Positions 1 to 9,619 of a stretch of DNA of 64,000 bases are shown one piece after another. Each line of letters opens with the position of its first letter. Positions within the stretch are counted from its first letter, which is position 1. The translations under genes and the position numbers were made by a program. The DNA comes from Myxococcales bacterium (GTDB taxonomy: Bacteria; Myxococcota_A; Polyangia; Palsa-1104; JAEUJZ01): NCBI GenBank assembly GCA_016794465.1, contig JAEUKA010000053.1, forward strand, positions 147,999 to 211,998, in the 5' to 3' direction. Under the pieces are notes generated by a model. The model ran no database searches. It worked only from the letters and a program-made list of their open reading frames with translations, and was not told where the DNA came from.

Positions 1-1209
1 GCCGTCGACCATGGCATCGAGGACATCGCGGTGCGGGAAGCGATCGGCAAGCCGGCTGCCGGCAAGATCGCGGTCACCATCGAACAGCGCGGCAGCCAGG
101 TCGAGATCACCATCGGCGACGACGGGCGAGGACTCGACGTGACCCGCATTCGCGAGGTGGCGATGTCGCGCGGCCTGCTGTCAGCCCACGAAGCGGCGCT
201 GCTCGACGAGCACGAGTCCTATCAGCTGCTGCTGCGGCCAGGCTTTTCGACCAAGGAAGAGATCACGACTCTGTCGGGACGAGGCGTCGGGCTGGATGTG
301 GTCAATACGACGGTGCGCAAGCTGCATGGTGTGCTCCAGCTCAGCTCGTCGCCGGGGTCGGGGGCTGCGTTCACCATCTCGGTGCCACTTACCGTCGCGG
401 CGTCCCGGCTGCTCATGCTGGAAGAGCAGGACCACACCTTCGCCTTGCCGCTGCCGGCGGTGGCGCGGATTGCCTTGCCGCGTCGCGAAGAGCTGGTGGT
501 CTTGGGAAGTCAGACCGTCTACTACATTGACGGACAGCCACATACAGTGATTGGCCTGTCGAAGCTGCTCGGGCAGACCCATACCGGCGATGCCCCGAGT
601 CGGCAGCCGCTCTTGCTGTTGCGCGGTGCCAGCGGGGTGGCGATTGCCTGCGATCGACTGCGGGGCGAGTCGGATCTGGTGCTGCGACCCCTGCCGATCG
701 AGCTGCGGCGCTATCCGCTGTTGTCGGCGGTGGCGATTGTGCCGAGTGGTCCGGCGCTGTTCGTCCTGTCGCCGCAAGCGCTGCTCAGCATGGCCGGCAG
801 TCTGCGGCTGGCCAACGACTCGCGCGGGCGGCGGCGGACGGTGCTGGTCGCGGATGACTCGATTACCACCCGATCGCTGCTGCGCAGTGTGCTCGAAGGG
901 GGAGGCTACCGGGTTCGCACGGCTGCTGACGGAGACGAGGCGCTACGGATTGCTCGCAGTGAGCCGATTGATCTGCTTGTTTCGGACGTGAGAATGCCAC
1001 GGCTCGACGGACTTGCACTGCTGCATAAGCTGCGCAGCGACGCGCGAACCAGCATGCTGCCGGTGGTGCTCTTCTCTGGCGCCAACAACGAAGAAGATCG
1101 CCAGCATGGCCTGGCAGCGGGCGCCAGTGCCTACCTGGCCAAGGACGACTTCGAGCGTGGACAGCTCGTCGACGTTGTCACCCAGCTCCTCAAGGAGGCA
1201 GCTTCATGA
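1..1209 (+). CDS. CheA-type hybrid histidine kinase, C-terminal part (gene starts before the window)
   Basis: The reading frame is open from base 1 with an HATPase N-box (NAVDHGIE-like, seen as AVDHGIED), so the true start lies upstream. In order: the ATPase domain with G1 (DDGRGLD) and G2 (SGRGVGLDVV) boxes over about residues 1-135, a CheW-like coupling domain to about 270, and a receiver domain over the last ~120 residues with the phospho-acceptor Asp in VSDVRMP (codon at 985-987). The domain order CheA-CheW-REC is that of hybrid CheA proteins, common in myxobacterial chemosensory systems. It should phosphorylate its own receiver and the downstream CheB. Its TGA overlaps the cheB ATG (ATGA), showing translational coupling. 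The Hpt domain is outside the window. Confidence 0.93.
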   Translation, partial: AVDHGIEDIAVREAIGKPAAGKIAVTIEQRGSQVEITIGDDGRGLDVTRIREVAMSRGLLSAHEAALLDEHESYQLLLRPGFSTKEEITTLSGRGVGLDVVNTTVRKLHGVLQLSSSPGSGAAFTISVPLTVAASRLLMLEEQDHTFALPLPAVARIALPRREELVVLGSQTVYYIDGQPHTVIGLSKLLGQTHTGDAPSRQPLLLLRGASGVAIACDRLRGESDLVLRPLPIELRRYPLLSAVAIVPSGPALFVLSPQALLSMAGSLRLANDSRGRRRTVLVADDSITTRSLLRSVLEGGGYRVRTAADGDEALRIARSEPIDLLVSDVRMPRLDGLALLHKLRSDARTSMLPVVLFSGANNEEDRQHGLAAGASAYLAKDDFERGQLVDVVTQLLKEAAS

Positions 1210-2237
1210 CAGTCAGCGACGAGAACCGAGTCTGTCGAGTGCTATTGGTCGACGACAGCGAGTCCTATCGCAGCGCACTGAGCAAGCTGCTCAGCCGCGA
1301 AAAGGACATTCTGGTCGTGGGGGAAGCCGCCGACGGACGTGCTGCGCTCGAGCTAGCCCACAAGCTTCACCCCGACGTGATCATCATGGATGTAATGATG
1401 CCGAAGATGGATGGCATCGAGACGGTGCGGGCGCTCGCGGCGCAGCTGCCGACGCCGGTGCTCCTGACGAGCGTGATTGCCCGCTATCCAGATCAGCGGG
1501 CGCAGCTTGGCAGTCTTGGAACGGGCTTGGTCGAGCTGTGCGAAAAGCCGCTGCTGGTGGGTCCAAATGCTGCCTTTCACGTCGGTGCACTGGTACGGCG
1601 GGCTCGGGCGCTTGCGTTTGCGCGGGGACAGAAGTCGCGACCGCCACGTGCCCAGGTGCCACCGACTACGGCTGCCGTGGTAGCGATCGCGGCCTCGACG
1701 GGTGGAATGCCGGCCCTGGCCGAGGTGCTGAGACTTTTGTCAGAGGAGTTTCCACCGCTGTGTATCGCCCAGCATCTCGACGCTGCGTTTTTGGATAGCT
1801 TTGTCCGCTACCTCGGTACCGAGACGCATCGGCCGGTCATTGTCGTCGAGGACGCGATCGTCGCCGAGCCGGGCCGACTGTATGTGGCCAGCCGGCAGCA
1901 CCATCTTTTGTTTAAGTCCGGTCAGGTCTGTGCGATGGCAGCGACGCCGGGTGAGCTGTCGCCGAGTGCCGATCTGCTGCTGCGCTCGCTGGCCGAGCAC
2001 GCGGGCCGCGATGGCCTGGGTATCATCCTGACCGGCATGGGTCGCGATGGGGCCAGTGGACTGCGCAGCCTGCGGGAGGCCGGCGGCTGGACAGTGACGC
2101 AAGATCCACTTACGGCACTGGTGAGTGGGATGCCCAGTGCGGCCGTCGAACAAGGAGGAAGCTGCGAGGTCCTATCGCTGCCGCTGATTGCGGCTCGACT
2201 CGCCGCCCTCAAGTGGAAGCCATGGAGCAAGCGATGA
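1206..2237 (+). CDS. cheB: CheB chemotaxis response regulator / protein-glutamate methylesterase
   Basis: 343 residues. An N-terminal receiver has its acceptor Asp at residue 62 (IIMDVMMP) and is followed by a linker and the methylesterase domain. The catalytic triad is visible: Ser164 in AASTGG, His190 in IAQHL and Asp281 in TGMGRDG. The enzyme removes methyl groups from (and deamidates) receptor glutamates after phosphorylation by CheA, here presumably acting on the MCP encoded at 3181. The ATG overlaps the stop of the kinase gene upstream, and the stop overlaps the probable start of the next gene, so the four genes look like one operon. No cheR or cheW lies within this part; a CheB-CheR fusion is found 28 kb away. 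Confidence 0.95.
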   Translation: MTVSDENRVCRVLLVDDSESYRSALSKLLSREKDILVVGEAADGRAALELAHKLHPDVIIMDVMMPKMDGIETVRALAAQLPTPVLLTSVIARYPDQRAQLGSLGTGLVELCEKPLLVGPNAAFHVGALVRRARALAFARGQKSRPPRAQVPPTTAAVVAIAASTGGMPALAEVLRLLSEEFPPLCIAQHLDAAFLDSFVRYLGTETHRPVIVVEDAIVAEPGRLYVASRQHHLLFKSGQVCAMAATPGELSPSADLLLRSLAEHAGRDGLGIILTGMGRDGASGLRSLREAGGWTVTQDPLTALVSGMPSAAVEQGGSCEVLSLPLIAARLAALKWKPWSKR

Positions 2238-3181
2238 GTTCAAACACGCAAAGAGCGGCATCCTACCGTCGCTGGGGGCCGCATTGTAGGCCCTTGTGGG
2301 CGATGGTAGGCATGCTGCTTGGTCTGCTGTGGCTGTGGGTCCCGGTCGCTTGGGCCGAGCCGGTGGTGATCTTGACCGATGGCCGAGTGGCGCAGTATCG
2401 CGAGGCTGTGACCGCAGCTCGCGAGGTCTTGCCAAGTGCGCCGCTGGTCGATTTGGCGTCGGGAGACATCGGACAGCAGCTGCTCGGCCACAGTCCAGCG
2501 GTGATCTTGGCCGTCGGACAGAAGGCGCTGGCGAGTGCTCAGAGTGCCGCCCCCGAGACGCCGATCGTCTACTGCTTGGTGCTTGGGAGCGCGGCCGTGT
2601 CGTCGAAGACCATCACGGGAGTTCGCTTGGAGGTGTCGGCGACCGATCAGCTGACGCTGCTCAAACAGACACACCCCGGGCTCAAGCGCGTCGGGGTCTT
2701 CTACGATCCCCGTACTTGGACTGAGTACATCGCAGATGCCAACAGGGTCGCCGGCTCACTGGGCTTGAGCATCGTTGCGCGACCGATTTCCGACGGCAAG
2801 CAGGTCCGTTCGATGATCGGCGAGGTGCTCAGCTCTGTCGATGGACTGTGGCTGCTACCCGATCCGCAGCTGGTCACCGCCGAGATGTTCAGCTTCCTGC
2901 TTGTCTCGACGCTGGAGCGCAAGGTGCCGCTGTTTGGGTTCTTCGACAGCTTCACCAAAGCCGGCGCGCTCGCCTCGGTGTCACCCGACTACGGTGCGAT
3001 CGGCAGCAAAGCGGCCAAGATCGCGCAGGGCATTGCCGCCCGCCCGGCAGCGACGCGACTACCCGTACCTACACCGACGAGCAGCCCTGGTGTTTTGACC
3101 ATCAACCAGAAGACCGCCAGTCAGCTTGACTTGGAGCTGTCCCAAGAAGTGCTCGGCAAAGCACGACAGGTGTTTCGCTAA
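2234..3181 (+). CDS. Periplasmic ABC-type substrate-binding protein (TrpX/ABC_sub_bind family)
   Basis: About 315 residues from the ATG at 2234, which overlaps the cheB stop as ATGA; starts at 2213 (GTG) or 2222 are also in frame but less likely. A signal peptide is visible (hydrophobic GMLLGLLWLWVPVAWA). The mature part has the two-lobe pattern of the ABC_sub_bind (PF04392) family: IVYCLVLG, KRVGVFYDPRT, and FGFFDSFTKAGALASVSPDY near the hinge. Family members bind small molecules such as amino acids for ABC import, but no permease or ATPase is nearby. Sitting between cheB and an MCP gene, it is more likely a ligand-binding partner of the receptor; that is inference. Its TAA overlaps the next ATG by one base. 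Confidence 0.85.
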   Translation: MSSNTQRAASYRRWGPHCRPLWAMVGMLLGLLWLWVPVAWAEPVVILTDGRVAQYREAVTAAREVLPSAPLVDLASGDIGQQLLGHSPAVILAVGQKALASAQSAAPETPIVYCLVLGSAAVSSKTITGVRLEVSATDQLTLLKQTHPGLKRVGVFYDPRTWTEYIADANRVAGSLGLSIVARPISDGKQVRSMIGEVLSSVDGLWLLPDPQLVTAEMFSFLLVSTLERKVPLFGFFDSFTKAGALASVSPDYGAIGSKAAKIAQGIAARPAATRLPVPTPTSSPGVLTINQKTASQLDLELSQEVLGKARQVFR

Positions 3182-4791
3182 TGAACTCGCTGATTGCTCG
3201 CTATCACCCTCGCACGCTGTGGCTGCAGACGCTGCTCTTGCTGATTGGCTCGGTGACGGCTGCCAGCATCGTCACCGGCCCGGTGCTGCTGTCTAGCTTT
3301 GAAAACGTCGCGCTCACCGAGATGGAAAAGAAAGGCAAAGCGACTGTCCAGACGCTGGCCAAGGACTATGAGCTGCGGCTAGCGATCTCGCTACGCGACG
3401 CTGGGCAGGCCGATCCGATCCTGCGCAGTCTGGCCGCCACCGACGATGACATCCGCTATGTCGCCATCACCAAAGGTCGCGAGGTCATCTCTGTCGCACC
3501 AGCGACGGTTGGCAAGGACGAAATTGTCAGTCACCTCGATCAGTTTTTCGCTGGAGCGCAGGCTCAGTCGGCGCGCAGCGAGATCCGGCGCTTTACCCAA
3601 GTGATCATGTCGCAGAAGTCAGCCTTCGAGGGCGATCCACTGCTCGGCGGCGAGGTCAGCAAGCCCAAAGAAGAGCCCGGATTTGTTGTACTTGGTCTGT
3701 ATTCAAAGCGCACCCAGAGCAAAGTCTTGCCGCAGACCGCAGCCAGCGTGGCCGCCGCGTCACTGTGTCTGTTCATGGTCGTCATCTTGCTGTACCTGCG
3801 CTGGGTGGCGGTGCGGATGGATCGGATGGTCAGCTTTGCCAAGGCGGTCGCCGACGGACAGCTGCAGCAGCGACTCGATGATCCGCTCAATGACGAGCTG
3901 GGGCAGCTGGCGCATGCGCTGTCGGCGATGACCCAGCGGACCAGCGATATCGTCGCTGAGATGATCGAAGCCTCGCGGGCTTTGGCGTCTTCAGCGTCGG
4001 AGCTGCTCGATTCCTCGACGCGGCAAGCGCAGAACGCCAACCAGCAGGCGACGAGCGTGACCCAGATGGGCGCCACCGTCGCCGAGCTGCGTCAGACCTT
4101 CAGCGAAGCCACCAGCAAGGCCGAGTCAGTGATCGATCTGGCGCGTCGCTCGGAAGAGTCGTCAACCGGTGGTGGCTCGGCGGTCAAAGAGAGCATCGAC
4201 GGCATGGGTCACCTGCGCGATCAGGTCGGCGCCATTGCCCAGACCATCCAAGGCCTCCTCGAGCGCACCGACCAAATCAACGCCATCATCGAGGTCGTCA
4301 ACGATCTCGCCGAGCAGTCGAACGTGCTGGCCGTCAACGCCGGCATCGAAGCGGCCCGCGCCGGTGAGCATGGTCGCGGCTTCGCCATCGTCGCCCGCGA
4401 GGTTCGCTCACTCGCTGAGCGCAGCAAAGAGTCCACCGCCGAGGTTCGCTCGATCCTGCAGGACATCCGCCTCGCTGGTCGCGACTCGGCCCGAGTCATC
4501 GATGAAGGCAGTCGGCGCGCCGATCGAGGCATGCAGCTGGCCAACGCCGCCGGAGAGTCGATCCTCCGGCTCGGTGACACCATCGTGTCCTCGTCAGCCG
4601 CAGCGATGCAGATCGCGACCTTGACGCGGCAACAGTCCGTCGGCATCGACCAAATTTGGCAGGCCACCAAGGGCCTTGACCAGATCGCTCGTGAGACGGC
4701 GCGTGGCATCCAGCAGATCGAGTCCGCCTCGGCAAACCTGAAGGCTCTGTCGAGCCGCCTCACCGAAATCGTCGGTCGCTATCAGGTCTAA
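3181..4791 (+). CDS. Methyl-accepting chemotaxis protein
   Basis: 536 residues. TM1 lies at about residues 13-38 and TM2 at about 184-208, enclosing a ~145-residue extracytoplasmic domain with no motif I recognise. A HAMP domain follows (about 205-265, ending at ELGQLAHALSAM). The cytoplasmic signalling hairpin carries the conserved tip (EQSNVLAVNAGIEAARAGE) followed by GRGFAIVAREVRSLAERS. There is no C-terminal CheR-tethering pentapeptide. It is the last gene of the cheA-cheB-binding protein operon, so it should be the receptor controlling this CheA, perhaps together with the periplasmic binding protein. Confidence 0.96.
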   Translation: MNSLIARYHPRTLWLQTLLLLIGSVTAASIVTGPVLLSSFENVALTEMEKKGKATVQTLAKDYELRLAISLRDAGQADPILRSLAATDDDIRYVAITKGREVISVAPATVGKDEIVSHLDQFFAGAQAQSARSEIRRFTQVIMSQKSAFEGDPLLGGEVSKPKEEPGFVVLGLYSKRTQSKVLPQTAASVAAASLCLFMVVILLYLRWVAVRMDRMVSFAKAVADGQLQQRLDDPLNDELGQLAHALSAMTQRTSDIVAEMIEASRALASSASELLDSSTRQAQNANQQATSVTQMGATVAELRQTFSEATSKAESVIDLARRSEESSTGGGSAVKESIDGMGHLRDQVGAIAQTIQGLLERTDQINAIIEVVNDLAEQSNVLAVNAGIEAARAGEHGRGFAIVAREVRSLAERSKESTAEVRSILQDIRLAGRDSARVIDEGSRRADRGMQLANAAGESILRLGDTIVSSSAAAMQIATLTRQQSVGIDQIWQATKGLDQIARETARGIQQIESASANLKALSSRLTEIVGRYQV

Positions 4792-4902
4792 CCTCGCTCT
4801 TCCTCGAAGTGAAAGTTTGTGGTAACGATGCCGCCACCACGGATTTTCACGGCTTTCCCAGCGGTGGGCTGTTAGATTCCCAATCCGCACACGGTTTACT
4901 GC

Positions 4903-7900
4903 ATGTCCAAAACCTCCCCCTCTTCTGCGACACCGTCGGGCGGCGAGCCCGGCACATCGTCACTTTCCCCCTCTTACTTTCGGCTGGCCCGTTATCTTTA
5001 TGCGGCGGATCTGGTCGGTGGCAAGCGCGTCCTTGACCTAGGCTGCTCCGACGGTGAAGGCGCGGCTCTCCTTCTCGACCGTGGTGCGCAGAGCGTAGTC
5101 GGTCTGGATGTCGATGCCCAGGCGGTGTCACGCGGTCAGAGTCGCCAGTCGGCACGGCTGCAGCTACGGGCCGTCTCTGCTGAGCATCTGCTCGCGGAAG
5201 GGGGCCTGCTCCGGCTTGTCTCGGGGATGACGTTCGATGTCATCTTCGTGTCAGGCGATCGGACGTGGCTGAAGACGCCCGGTTTCCTATCGGCGCTGCG
5301 CTGGCTGCTGAGCCCCGGCGGGCAGCTGATCTGGTCGGCGTGCAGTCGGGAGGCGTTCCCAAGCGCGAGCGGGGCCATCGGTTACTTCGAGCTGCTCGAC
5401 GCGCTGGAGGGAGCGCGGCTCGGTCCGGTGACGATGCTTGGACAGAGTCCATTTTTTGCGGCGGCGTTGGCTCCGTTTGGAGTCACTGATCCGGCGCTGA
5501 TTCTCGACGATAGCTTGGCGCTGAGTGAGCCGCCCGATGAGTACGTCGCGCTGTGTGGCAGCCCGCCGAATCGTCCGTTTGAGGTCGTACGTCTGCCGCG
5601 CAAGGCGGTTCAAGCGGGCGTGCGGGTCGAAAAGCAGGAAGTTCGGGTGGCCGATCCGCAGGTGGTGGCCGAGAAAGACAAGCTTGCTGCCGAGAGAGAC
5701 AAGCTTGCTGCCGAGCTGGCGCAGCTGCGGCGTGACCGCGACGGACTACGCGACAAGCTTACCGAGCTGCGAGAGAAGACCGACAAGTCGACCGCCCAGG
5801 CTGAGAGTCTTCAGCAGCACAGCGATCGGGTGCAGGCCCAGGCCGACCGTCTGCAGGCGCAGATAGAGAAGCTGACCGCGCAGCTGGACAAGGCTGCCCA
5901 AGTCCGCAAAGAGATCGAGGCCCACAGCGAAGCCAACGCCGAGCGGCTGAAGGCCAGCGAAGAAGCGCGCCAGCGTGCTGAGTCGATTCGGGTGGAGCTG
6001 GAAGAGCGCGAGCGACAGCGGGCCCGTCACGAGAGCGAGACAGGTGAAGCGGCGCTGCTGCATGAAAAGCAGATGCGCGAGCTGCGGACCGCGATCGAAG
6101 AGCGTGATGCGTTTGTGGCCGAGCTGGAAGATCAGGCGCGTGAGCTGCCTCGTCTGCAAGAGCGACTTGCCCAGAGTGAGAAGCGCGCGGATGAAGCGAG
6201 TCAGAAGGAGCGCGCGGCCCGTCAGAAGCAAGCCGAGGTTGAAGGGCTGCTGCTGCGCGCGCGTACCGAGATGGCCGAGCAGCTGCAGAAGTCGAGCTTG
6301 CCGCAGGATCTCGATGCCCGGCAGCGCAATATCGAGGCTGCTCGTCGCGAGAATCTGGTCGCCCAGGCCGAGCTGGAGGAGCGGACGCATGCGCTGACCG
6401 TTCGCCAACAGGAAGTTGCCGAGGCCCAGCGTGCCGTGGAGCAGCAGCGTGCCGAGCTGCAGCGCCTGCAAGAAGAGCGCGCCGCTGCGGAGGCTGCGAC
6501 GGTGGCTCGGCTTGAAGCGGAGCGCGATCGCCTGAATCAGGATGTAGTGACGCTGCGTGCGGAGCTGGCCGAGCGCGATGAGCGGCTGAGCTTGGCGCAG
6601 AAGCGGCTTGAAGCTGTGATGGTCGCGCCGCGCTCGATGGCCGATGGTGTGCCGCTGGCGGTGGGTGACATTCCGACGGCGCCGGTGGTGATCTCGTCGG
6701 GTGGTCCGTCACGCAGCGAGGAAGTGGCGGCGCTGCGGGCGCGTACCGTCGAGCTGGAGGCCGAGGTCAGTCGGCTTAAAGACAAGGTCAGCGACGCGGA
6801 GCGAGAGGCGTGGAAGCAGATCAAAGCTCGCTCGGAAGCGGAGTCGGCAGCGGCGGAAGTTCGTGAGGACACCGTGCGCAAGCTACGCGATGCCCGCAAG
6901 CTCGCGACTGTCGAGATGACCCGCGCGATGGAGGAGGCGACCAAGAAGGCGGTGCAGCTGCGTGAAGAGCTGGGCCGGACCGAGGTTGAGCGCAAGGAAG
7001 CCGTCGTGCAGCTCAAAGAGCTGAAGTCGGAGCGCGACGTGGCGCAAGAGCAGCTTGGGCACCTGCGGGCCGAGCTGGAAGCGCTGCGCTGGGCCTCGAC
7101 GGATGGCGTGAGTGGCTCGTCGATGGAAGCCGAGGTGGCGCGGATTCAAAAAGAGAGCCTGGCGGCACTGCAGTCGCTGCGCGCAGAAAACGAGCGCTTG
7201 GCGGAGAGCGAGCGGACGATCCACAAGCAGCTTGCGGCTCAGGTGACTCGGGTGCAGGAGCTGGAGCAGTCGGTGTCGGCGCTGGAGCAGTCGCTGCGCG
7301 ATGCGCGGGAGCGGGTCGAGCGCGAGAGCCGGAGCGAGGCGACCGATGGGCAGGTGCGTCCGAGCGATCTCGGCTTGGCGCACGATCTGCAAGCCCGGGA
7401 GCGCGCAATCATCGATCTGAAGGCCGAGCGAGATGCACTCGGGCTGCTTCTGTCGGAAGTCGAGCGCGAGGCGTTTGCGCGGGGTGAGCGGGCGCGGCAG
7501 CTCAAAGTGTCGCTCTCGGAGCGGGAGCGCGAGCTAGAGACACTGCGGGTGGAGCTGACGGATCGGGATCGCCGGCTGACAGCCATCGACCAGCAGAGTC
7601 CGTCGAGCGTCGAGCTGCGGCAGCTGCAAGAGGAGCTGGCGGCGGCACGGCGGCGGATCGAAGATCTCTCGAGTGAAAGCAACCGGCGCACCCAGCAAGA
7701 CGACGAGGTCGTGGCGACGGCACTGCGTGAGCGAGCCCGGGTCGAGCGACTAACCGAGGTGGTAGGTCAGACGACGCGCGAGCGAGACGAGGCGTTTCAT
7801 CGGGCCTCAGAGCTGGAGCAGCGACTGGGTCAGGTGCTCGCCGAGGGTGATCGGCTGCGTAGTGAGCTGTCGCGGGTCAGCGGTGAGACGCCTCCGACGA

Positions 7901-8070
7901 TTCTCCCGAGGGAGCTGAGCGCCAAGACCGAGTCACCGAGCCATTCCTTCGAGGAGCGACGCGCGCCGCACATCAACCCGGCGACGGCGCAGCGCGTCAA
8001 GCAAGTGCAGGACAGCCTCGGACTGGAGCCGCTGTACATTCCACACGGCGACGACAGCGAATCGAAGTAA
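4903..8070 (+). CDS. SAM-dependent methyltransferase domain fused to a long coiled coil
   Basis: 1055 residues. The first ~240 residues form a class I methyltransferase fold: motif I VLDLGCSDGEG (residues 43-53), the acidic end of strand 2 (VVGLDVD, near residue 71) and later strands in FDVIFVSG and PGGQLIWS. From about residue 245 to 1000 the protein is almost continuous charged heptad sequence rich in Glu, Arg, Ala, Leu and Gln, a very long alpha-helical coiled coil, interrupted by a short Pro/Gly/Val region near residues 575-605. The ~50-residue tail is non-helical. The fusion suggests a methyltransferase carried on a filament or scaffold; the substrate is unknown. It follows the chemosensory operon after 111 bp, so it may be transcribed separately. 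Codon use matches its neighbours. Confidence 0.85.
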   Translation: MSKTSPSSATPSGGEPGTSSLSPSYFRLARYLYAADLVGGKRVLDLGCSDGEGAALLLDRGAQSVVGLDVDAQAVSRGQSRQSARLQLRAVSAEHLLAEGGLLRLVSGMTFDVIFVSGDRTWLKTPGFLSALRWLLSPGGQLIWSACSREAFPSASGAIGYFELLDALEGARLGPVTMLGQSPFFAAALAPFGVTDPALILDDSLALSEPPDEYVALCGSPPNRPFEVVRLPRKAVQAGVRVEKQEVRVADPQVVAEKDKLAAERDKLAAELAQLRRDRDGLRDKLTELREKTDKSTAQAESLQQHSDRVQAQADRLQAQIEKLTAQLDKAAQVRKEIEAHSEANAERLKASEEARQRAESIRVELEERERQRARHESETGEAALLHEKQMRELRTAIEERDAFVAELEDQARELPRLQERLAQSEKRADEASQKERAARQKQAEVEGLLLRARTEMAEQLQKSSLPQDLDARQRNIEAARRENLVAQAELEERTHALTVRQQEVAEAQRAVEQQRAELQRLQEERAAAEAATVARLEAERDRLNQDVVTLRAELAERDERLSLAQKRLEAVMVAPRSMADGVPLAVGDIPTAPVVISSGGPSRSEEVAALRARTVELEAEVSRLKDKVSDAEREAWKQIKARSEAESAAAEVREDTVRKLRDARKLATVEMTRAMEEATKKAVQLREELGRTEVERKEAVVQLKELKSERDVAQEQLGHLRAELEALRWASTDGVSGSSMEAEVARIQKESLAALQSLRAENERLAESERTIHKQLAAQVTRVQELEQSVSALEQSLRDARERVERESRSEATDGQVRPSDLGLAHDLQARERAIIDLKAERDALGLLLSEVEREAFARGERARQLKVSLSERERELETLRVELTDRDRRLTAIDQQSPSSVELRQLQEELAAARRRIEDLSSESNRRTQQDDEVVATALRERARVERLTEVVGQTTRERDEAFHRASELEQRLGQVLAEGDRLRSELSRVSGETPPTILPRELSAKTESPSHSFEERRAPHINPATAQRVKQVQDSLGLEPLYIPHGDDSESK

Positions 8071-8079
8071 GCGCTTCAC

Positions 8080-8880
8080 CTACCTCTGCTGGCGCCACAA
8101 CGCCAGCTGGCTCACCAAATCCTCAAACGACGGCGACTCTGCGACGACATCGACCTGAATCTCACGGTCGCGCAGCGCTTTTGTTGTCGTCTGTCCAATT
8201 GCACCGACCAGCGTCCTCGACAAGAGCCGCTGTGCGTCGTCTCCGAGCGCCAACATCAGCACCTGCGCGGTACGCGGACTTCCGATCGGCAAGAGATCCA
8301 CGGCCTCGGCCCGTAGCGTTGCGACTGCCTCGTGAAGCGCACTCGGCTCGACCGCGACGGTTTGATAGGCGGCGAGGCGCGTCACGGCAATGCCAGCGTT
8401 TTGCAGGAGTCGTGGCAGCTCCTCGCGGCCTTCGCTGGCCTGAGGAAACAGGACCTGTTTTCCCGTCGATGATGGTCCAAGATGAAACACAATGGCCTCG
8501 GCGAGCGCGCTGGCTGTGGCTGATTCTCCGTCGACGATGTGGTGTGCGTGGCGACCATAACGAACCAGCTCGGCGGCGGTCTTGTGACCGAGAGCAAAAA
8601 TCGGTGGACACGGCATCTCCGACGGGATGAGCGGCAAGAGCGCACGCACCGCATGGATACTCGTGACGGCGATGGCGGCGTAGCGGAAGAGCTCCAAGCA
8701 CGCGTGGCGCAGTGCGGTCAGATCGCAAGGCTCGACGCGCAGGCATGGAAACACCAGCGGCTCGCCTCCGTGGCGACGAATCCAGGCAGCTGTCTGCAGG
8801 GCCTGTTCGAGGGGCCGTGTGACGAGGACGCGCAGCGGTCGCAGCTGACCCGAGTCCTGAATCCGCAGCGACAAAGCCAC
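8080..8880 (-). CDS. hemD: Uroporphyrinogen-III synthase
   Basis: 266 residues, the usual length for HemD. The start of the fold is visible as LRVLVTRPLEQALQTAAWIRRHGGEPLVFPCLRVEP, followed by AIAVTSIHAVRAL and FALGHKTAAEL in the first lobe, and LFPQASEGREELPRLLQ with the typical GSPRTAQVLM in the second. The enzyme closes the linear hydroxymethylbilane to uroporphyrinogen III in haem and corrinoid synthesis. No other haem gene is adjacent in this window. The M50-like gene upstream on the same strand ends 13 bp away. Confidence 0.88.
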   Translation of the reverse strand: MALSLRIQDSGQLRPLRVLVTRPLEQALQTAAWIRRHGGEPLVFPCLRVEPCDLTALRHACLELFRYAAIAVTSIHAVRALLPLIPSEMPCPPIFALGHKTAAELVRYGRHAHHIVDGESATASALAEAIVFHLGPSSTGKQVLFPQASEGREELPRLLQNAGIAVTRLAAYQTVAVEPSALHEAVATLRAEAVDLLPIGSPRTAQVLMLALGDDAQRLLSRTLVGAIGQTTTKALRDREIQVDVVAESPSFEDLVSQLALWRQQR

Positions 8881-8893
8881 AGCGAAAGCGACC

Positions 8894-9619
8894 TTAGGCA
8901 GAGGTCCGAGTCGGCGCCGGGGCTGACCGCCACACCGAGATCAGCCCGACGAGAAGCGCGACGGCCGAGATCGCCGCAATCACGCCACCCCAAAACCAGT
9001 ACGGACCCCCGAGCGCCTTGGCCATGCCTCCGACATCCGACTGACGCAGCTGACCACCGGCCTCGCCCGCCGCGACGAACAGGTAGTCGATGCGCGCCAC
9101 AAAGTCCATCGCCAGAAGCAGTCCAACAAACTGTACAAAAAACAGCCGCACTCCGTCGGTACCGAACCTTGCCAGCCCGGCCAGCAGCAGCATCAGACCA
9201 CTCACCGTCACCCAGCCGACGAGCGTCCGTACCCACAACACCAGCGACAGCAGCATCGCCACCGTGAGCCCGACCAGCAGGGCGCGCGGCAGTCGTCTTC
9301 CGAGGAGCAGCAGCGTTGCTCCGAGCAGCGGCGGGGCGAGCAGTCCACCGGCTGCGACAACCCCCGAGCGCCAGCCCGGCACCACCGCCGTGTAGGCAAT
9401 CCCCGACGCGTCGCTGTAGATGTTCAAGTGGTCGAACTTGCCGCCGCACAGGATCGCGGTGATGCCGTGCCCGACCTCGTGGACCCAGGTACCGAGCAGT
9501 GTGAACGGATAGAGCAGGAGCGGTCCAAACGGCAAAAAGCGCTGCAGCAGCACAATGACGAGCGCGCCAAACATCAGCGCAGCGAGCGGACTGTGAGCAG
9601 AGGGTTTCGCTGTCTCCAT
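8894..9619 (-). CDS. M50-like membrane metalloprotease homologue
   Basis: 241 residues from the ATG at 9619 (METAKPS); an in-frame ATG at 9631 is an alternative. It is an integral membrane protein with at least five hydrophobic segments and the zinc motif HExxH as VHEVGHGITAILCGG near residue 45, the arrangement of Peptidase_M50B-type proteins. Long hydrophobic segments follow (GLLAPPLLGATLLLLG, LVGLTVAMLLSLVLWV, LFFVQFVGLLLAMDFVA). Members are poorly characterised; a role in intramembrane or membrane-associated proteolysis is inferred. It lies between the S9 peptidase gene and hemD, all on the minus strand. A palindromic unit at 9712-9739 separates it from the upstream gene. Confidence 0.72.
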   Translation of the reverse strand: METAKPSAHSPLAALMFGALVIVLLQRFLPFGPLLLYPFTLLGTWVHEVGHGITAILCGGKFDHLNIYSDASGIAYTAVVPGWRSGVVAAGGLLAPPLLGATLLLLGRRLPRALLVGLTVAMLLSLVLWVRTLVGWVTVSGLMLLLAGLARFGTDGVRLFFVQFVGLLLAMDFVARIDYLFVAAGEAGGQLRQSDVGGMAKALGGPYWFWGGVIAAISAVALLVGLISVWRSAPAPTRTSA

